Source: an uncultured Prevotella sp.
GTDB taxonomy: Bacteria > Bacteroidota > Bacteroidia > Bacteroidales > Bacteroidaceae
Direction: 5' to 3'
Length of the DNA: 16,317 nucleotides
Assembly: GCA_902497035.1 (NCBI GenBank)
Contig: CABVDL010000057.1
Coordinates: forward strand, 1 to 16,317
Position numbers and translations under genes: made by a program. Each line of letters opens with the position of its first letter. Position 1 is the first letter of the stretch. The notes under the pieces are model-generated. The model had not been told where the DNA came from. It ran no database searches and saw nothing but the letters and a program-made list of their open reading frames with translations. Positions 13,405 to 16,317 of the stretch are shown in pieces.

Positions 13405-14895
13405 ATGGAGCAGAATTTATTGATTTACAATACGCTGTCGCGCAAGAAAGAACTGTTCAAACCGCTTCACGCACCCCACGTGGGCATGTATGTCTGCGGC
13501 CCTACGGTTTATGGCGACCCGCATCTGGGCCACGCCCGTCCGGCCATTACGTTTGACGTACTTTTCCGTTATCTCAAACATTTAGGCTATAAGGTGCGCT
13601 ATGTGCGCAACATCACCGACGTGGGTCATCTGGAGCATGACGCTGACGAGGGTGACGACAAAATAGAGAAAAAGGCACGCCTCGAACAGCTTGAGCCCAT
13701 GGAGATAGCGCAGTACTACACCAACCGCTACCACAAGGCCATGGAACAGCTCAACGTGCTGCCGCCCTCAATCGAACCGCATGCCACGGGCCACATCATC
13801 GAGCAGGAGGAGCTGGTGAAGCAGATTATGGCCAACGGCTACGCCTACGAGAGCAACGGCTCGGTGTATTTCGACATTCAGAAATACAATAAGGACCATA
13901 AATACGGCATTCTGTCGGGACGCAACCTCACCGACATCATCAACAACTCGCGCGAGCTGGCCGGTGTGGGAGAGAAGCGCAGCCAGGCCGACTTTGCCCT
14001 TTGGAAGAAGGCCTCGCCCGAGCACATCATGCGCTGGCCGAGTCCCTGGAGCGACGGCTTCCCCGGATGGCACTGCGAGTGCACCGCCATGGGCCGCAAA
14101 TATCTCGGCAGCCATTTCGACATACACGGCGGAGGCATGGACCTCATCTTCCCGCATCACGAGTGCGAGATTGCGCAGGCCGTGGCCGCGCAGGGCGACC
14201 AGATGGTGCACTACTGGATGCACAACAACATGATCACCATCAACGGACAGAAGATGGGCAAGTCGCTCGGCAACTTCATCACCCTGGAGCAGTTCTTCAC
14301 GGGCAACCATCCGTCGCTTGACCAGGCTTATTCGCCCATGACCATCCGCTTCTTCATTCTCTCTGCCCACTACCGCGGCACCGTCGATTTCTCCAATGAC
14401 GCGCTGAAGGCCGCGCAGAAAGGCTACGAGCGGCTGATGGACGGCATTGCCAGCCTCGACCGCGTGCAGCCCTCGAAAGGCTCGCAGCCCGATACGGCGA
14501 AGTTCGTGAGGGAACTGCGCCAGCGCTGCTACGACGCCATGAACGACGACCTGCAGACACCGCTCGTCATCAGCGCGCTGTTTGAGGCCTGCCATCTCGT
14601 CAACATGCTCGTTGACCACAAGACGAAGATCTCGGCCGACGACCTCAAGGAGCTGGCCGACACCATGCGCCTGTTCACCTTTGACCTGCTCGGCCTGGAG
14701 AGCAACCGCGGCGCAGGGTCGCCCGAGCGCGAGAAAGCCTACGGAAAGATTGTCGATATGGTGCTGGCCATGAGGCAGCGCGCCAAGGAGGCCAAGGACT
14801 GGGCCACAAGCGACGAGATACGCGACACGCTGGAGCAGGCCGGCTTCATCGTGCAGGACACGAAGGACGGCGTGACTTGGAAACTCAATAAGTAG
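13405..14895 (+). CDS. cysS: Cysteinyl-tRNA synthetase
   Basis: A 496-residue class I aminoacyl-tRNA synthetase that charges tRNA-Cys with cysteine in the cytoplasm. Seen: the HIGH motif as HLGH (40-43, in YVCGPTVYGDPHLGHARP), the KMSKS motif as KMGKS (283-287), and the zinc ligands expected for CysRS: Cys31, Cys226 in WHCECTAMG, His251 and Glu255 in FPHHECEIAQ. Length and domain order are normal for the family. An in-frame ATG at 13375 would add ten residues (MNVYPHIVLT); ATG 13405 is preferred because it gives the usual N-terminus close to the first strand (MEQNLLIYNTLSRKK), but the upstream start cannot be excluded. The gene downstream starts after only four bases, so they form an operon. 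Confidence 0.97.
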   Translation: MEQNLLIYNTLSRKKELFKPLHAPHVGMYVCGPTVYGDPHLGHARPAITFDVLFRYLKHLGYKVRYVRNITDVGHLEHDADEGDDKIEKKARLEQLEPMEIAQYYTNRYHKAMEQLNVLPPSIEPHATGHIIEQEELVKQIMANGYAYESNGSVYFDIQKYNKDHKYGILSGRNLTDIINNSRELAGVGEKRSQADFALWKKASPEHIMRWPSPWSDGFPGWHCECTAMGRKYLGSHFDIHGGGMDLIFPHHECEIAQAVAAQGDQMVHYWMHNNMITINGQKMGKSLGNFITLEQFFTGNHPSLDQAYSPMTIRFFILSAHYRGTVDFSNDALKAAQKGYERLMDGIASLDRVQPSKGSQPDTAKFVRELRQRCYDAMNDDLQTPLVISALFEACHLVNMLVDHKTKISADDLKELADTMRLFTFDLLGLESNRGAGSPEREKAYGKIVDMVLAMRQRAKEAKDWATSDEIRDTLEQAGFIVQDTKDGVTWKLNK

Positions 14896-14899
14896 GGCC

Positions 14900-15865
14900 A
14901 TGAGCAGGACGCGCGGCACATTAGGATGCCTTGGCCTGATAGCAGGCTTCGTGATAGTGCTGGTGCTGGGGGCCAGCGTCTATCTGCTCAACTTCGCCCT
15001 GAAGCCGGAGGTGAACAAGGGACGCGACTACGCCGGGCAGCTGAGAGCCATGAAGGCCGGCTACCCGTGGATAGCGTCGTGGGTGGACTCGGTGACGCAG
15101 ACCAAAGGCGCCATGCGCGACACTACCGTCGTCTCACCCGACGGAGACCGCCACCACGGCGTGCTGATTGCCGCACCCGGGCGGACCGCCCGCACGGCCG
15201 TGCTGGTGCATGGCTACACCGACTGTGCGATGAGCATGCTCCACATTGGCTACCTATATAATAAGGTGATGGGCATGAACCTCGTCATCCCCGACCTGCA
15301 CGCGAGCGGCAAGAGCGAGGGACGCGCCATACAGATGGGGTGGCCCGACAGGCTCGACGTGCTGCAATGGATTGGCATGGCCGACTCGCTGTTTGCCGAC
15401 TCCACCGGACATGCGCGCATCGTAGTGCATGGCATCTCGATGGGAGCCGCCACGACGATGGACGTGTCGGGCGAGAAGACACCGGCCTCGGTGAGGTGCT
15501 TTGTCGAGGACTGCGGCTACACGTCGGTGTGGGATGAGTTCAACCACGAGATAGGCGAGCAGTTCGGCTTGCCCGCATTCCCCCTGCTCTATACCGCCTC
15601 GGGCTTGTGCAAGCTGAAGTATGGCTGGTCGTTCGGCGAGTCGTCGCCGCTCAGGCAGGTGGCCAAGTGCCGCAAGCCCATGCTCTTCATCCACGGGGGC
15701 AACGACGACTATGTACCCACGCTCATGGTTTATCCGCTCTACGCCGCCAAGCCTGCGCCGAAGCAGCTCGTCGTGTTCCGCCATTCGGCCCATGCCCGCA
15801 GCTACCGCGACCATCACGAGGCCTACACCCGCATCGTCAGGAAGTTTGTGGAGCGCTACCTGTAG
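14900..15865 (+). CDS. Membrane-anchored alpha/beta hydrolase
   Basis: A 321-residue serine hydrolase of the alpha/beta fold. An N-terminal hydrophobic segment (about residues 9-32, CLGLIAGFVIVLVLGASVYLL) acts as a membrane anchor or uncleaved signal, placing the catalytic domain outside the cytoplasm or on its face. The fold markers are an oxyanion strand VLVHGYTDC, nucleophile Ser180 in GISMGA, acid Asp269 or Asp270 in GGNDDYVP, and probable catalytic His298 in HSAHARSY. The sequence style matches the YfhR/BAAT-like 'alpha/beta hydrolase' group, a broad set of esterases, acyltransferases and peptidases; the substrate is unknown. It starts four bases after the cysS stop and likely depends on the cysS promoter. 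The link with tRNA charging is probably only transcriptional. Confidence 0.9.
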   Translation: MSRTRGTLGCLGLIAGFVIVLVLGASVYLLNFALKPEVNKGRDYAGQLRAMKAGYPWIASWVDSVTQTKGAMRDTTVVSPDGDRHHGVLIAAPGRTARTAVLVHGYTDCAMSMLHIGYLYNKVMGMNLVIPDLHASGKSEGRAIQMGWPDRLDVLQWIGMADSLFADSTGHARIVVHGISMGAATTMDVSGEKTPASVRCFVEDCGYTSVWDEFNHEIGEQFGLPAFPLLYTASGLCKLKYGWSFGESSPLRQVAKCRKPMLFIHGGNDDYVPTLMVYPLYAAKPAPKQLVVFRHSAHARSYRDHHEAYTRIVRKFVERYL

Positions 15866-15887
15866 GCTTCCCGGTTCCTTTTAGCAG

Positions 15888-15905
15888 TACACCTGTGACG
15901 GTGTA
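15888..15905 (+). terminator. Possible terminator hairpin after the hydrolase gene
   Basis: TACACC (15888-15893) pairs with GGTGTA (15900-15905) around a six-base loop, 23 bases after the stop codon. A U-tract is lacking, so its strength as an intrinsic terminator is doubtful. A second small hairpin, TGTGT/ACACA (15918-15931), follows. Confidence 0.35.
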
Positions 15906-15970
15906 AACGATTGCACATGTGTTCGTACACAAATTCGCACAAAAGGCGTGTGGCATTGCGGATAAACGCC

Positions 15971-15979
15971 TAACTTTGC
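15971..15979 (+). promoter_or_regulatory. -7 promoter element of an unseen downstream transcript
   Basis: TAACTTTGC is a full consensus match, oriented toward the right edge. No TTG is present 19-21 bases upstream. Any transcript starting here has a leader of more than 330 bases with no convincing coding region before the window ends. Confidence 0.65.
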
Positions 15980-16180
15980 ATCGTGTTCATACAGACGCGG
16001 CATGAGGCTGCCGGTATGAGCGCAGCATAAGATGCATGTGAATGTGTTTGTTAAGAAAGTATTAGAGGATTTAAGTAGTAAATTATTCATATAGGTTTTT
16101 AGTTTTAGGTTTAAGATTTGTTTTTTAAGGACTGATAGGTAGTAGTTCTAAGGTTACTAAAAGAATGTTTCAGGTAACGT
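15980..16180 (+). other. AT-rich non-coding leader-like stretch
   Basis: No supported protein gene is present. From about 16035 to 16170 the sequence becomes clearly AT-rich compared with the GC-rich genes around it, with T-rich runs (16089-16130). A weak 5-bp inverted repeat GTTAC/GTAAC (16153-16157, 16174-16178) ends just before the large hairpin at 16181. It reads like a long 5' leader or the flank of an inserted element. Confidence 0.5.
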
Positions 16181-16317
16181 CAACCCCCAATTCTCGTGAG
16201 AGACTTGGGGGTTGCGCGTTGTAGCCTGTCCGTCCCATGGGCAAAGCAGGGGGTAAGTCCGATTCAGGGTGACGCATTGACGAAGTCAGGAGGGTATTCC
16301 TGTATGCGTGTCTGTTT
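16181..16317 (+). ncRNA. Structured RNA candidate, HEARO/omega-RNA-like, running to the window edge
   Basis: CAACCCCCAA (16181-16190) pairs perfectly with TTGGGGGTTG (16205-16214). After one U/C mismatch, TCTC (16192-16195) pairs with GAGA (16200-16203), closed by the GNRA-type tetraloop GTGA. Further on, CCTG (16225-16228) can pair with CAGG (16247-16250). ACGCA (16272-16276) pairs with TGCGT (16305-16309), enclosing two small hairpins: TGAC-GAA-GTCA (16278-16288) and GGA/TCC (16289-16300). No reading frame fits the stretch. Wording such as GGGGGTAAGTCCGATTCAGG and GGGTATTCCTGTATGCGTGT recalls HEARO-type omega RNAs placed directly upstream of IscB/IsrB nuclease genes. That identity is from memory and the ORF is not in view. 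A group II intron 5' region or a cis-regulatory leader are alternatives. Confidence 0.5.

Noticed and set aside
13768..14919. 383-codon open frame on the minus strand across cysS
   Set aside because: It is antisense to a clear cysteinyl-tRNA synthetase and shows low-complexity composition without any domain wording.
15881..16090. 69-codon minus-strand frame in the right-hand gap
   Set aside because: It starts inside AT-rich leader-like DNA, overlaps a plus-strand promoter and has no recognisable features.
16181..16214. Large hairpin as an intrinsic terminator
   Set aside because: It has a GNRA tetraloop and is followed by GCGCGTTGTAG rather than a U-tract, and further structured sequence continues beyond it.

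Overview
The window is chromosomal DNA from a GC-rich member of the Bacteroidales, most likely Prevotellaceae. The evidence is the Bacteroidetes -7 promoter element (TAnnTTTGC) in front of most transcription starts, weak Shine-Dalgarno signals, many secreted proteins with DUF3857/transglutaminase or CotH-like folds, and an ECF sigma factor of the Bacteroides type. The genus assignment is inferred from style, not from a database match.

Layout. The left edge holds the 5' part of a minus-strand tRNA-Leu(CAA), divergent from a PfkB-family sugar/nucleoside kinase (208-1083). A lone ABC-type iron/cobalamin-class ATPase (1128-1847, minus) converges on the kinase. Its promoter region is shared with a divergent operon: an SF1B UPF1/IGHMBP2-like helicase (2048-3991), a secreted transglutaminase-like protein with an intact Cys-His-Asp triad (3988-5805), and a second secreted DUF3857/transglutaminase-like protein whose catalytic Cys and Asp positions appear replaced (5822-7984). 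A 39-bp perfect duplication places two promoter copies in front of this operon, and a 19-bp imperfect inverted repeat overlaps the second copy.

A GC-rich palindrome and a 32-bp tandem repeat (8001-8089) separate this operon from a secreted-protein cluster. That cluster contains a beta-sandwich protein (8128-8997), a shortened CotH-like protein fused to a copy of the same beta-sandwich (8998-10776), and a sialidase-type beta-propeller protein (10825-12660). An ECF sigma factor without a visible anti-sigma partner (12682-13236, minus) converges on the cluster. A cysS-alpha/beta hydrolase operon follows (13405-15865).

The last 452 bases (15866-16317) contain no convincing protein gene. They hold a good -7 element, an AT-rich leader-like stretch and, from 16181 to the window edge, a highly structured segment: a long hairpin capped by a GNRA tetraloop, then nested small stems. 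Its layout and wording resemble, from memory only, HEARO/omega-type guide RNAs that precede IscB/IsrB genes. The expected ORF would lie just outside the window. This is the strongest candidate for an unusual system, but it is unproven here.
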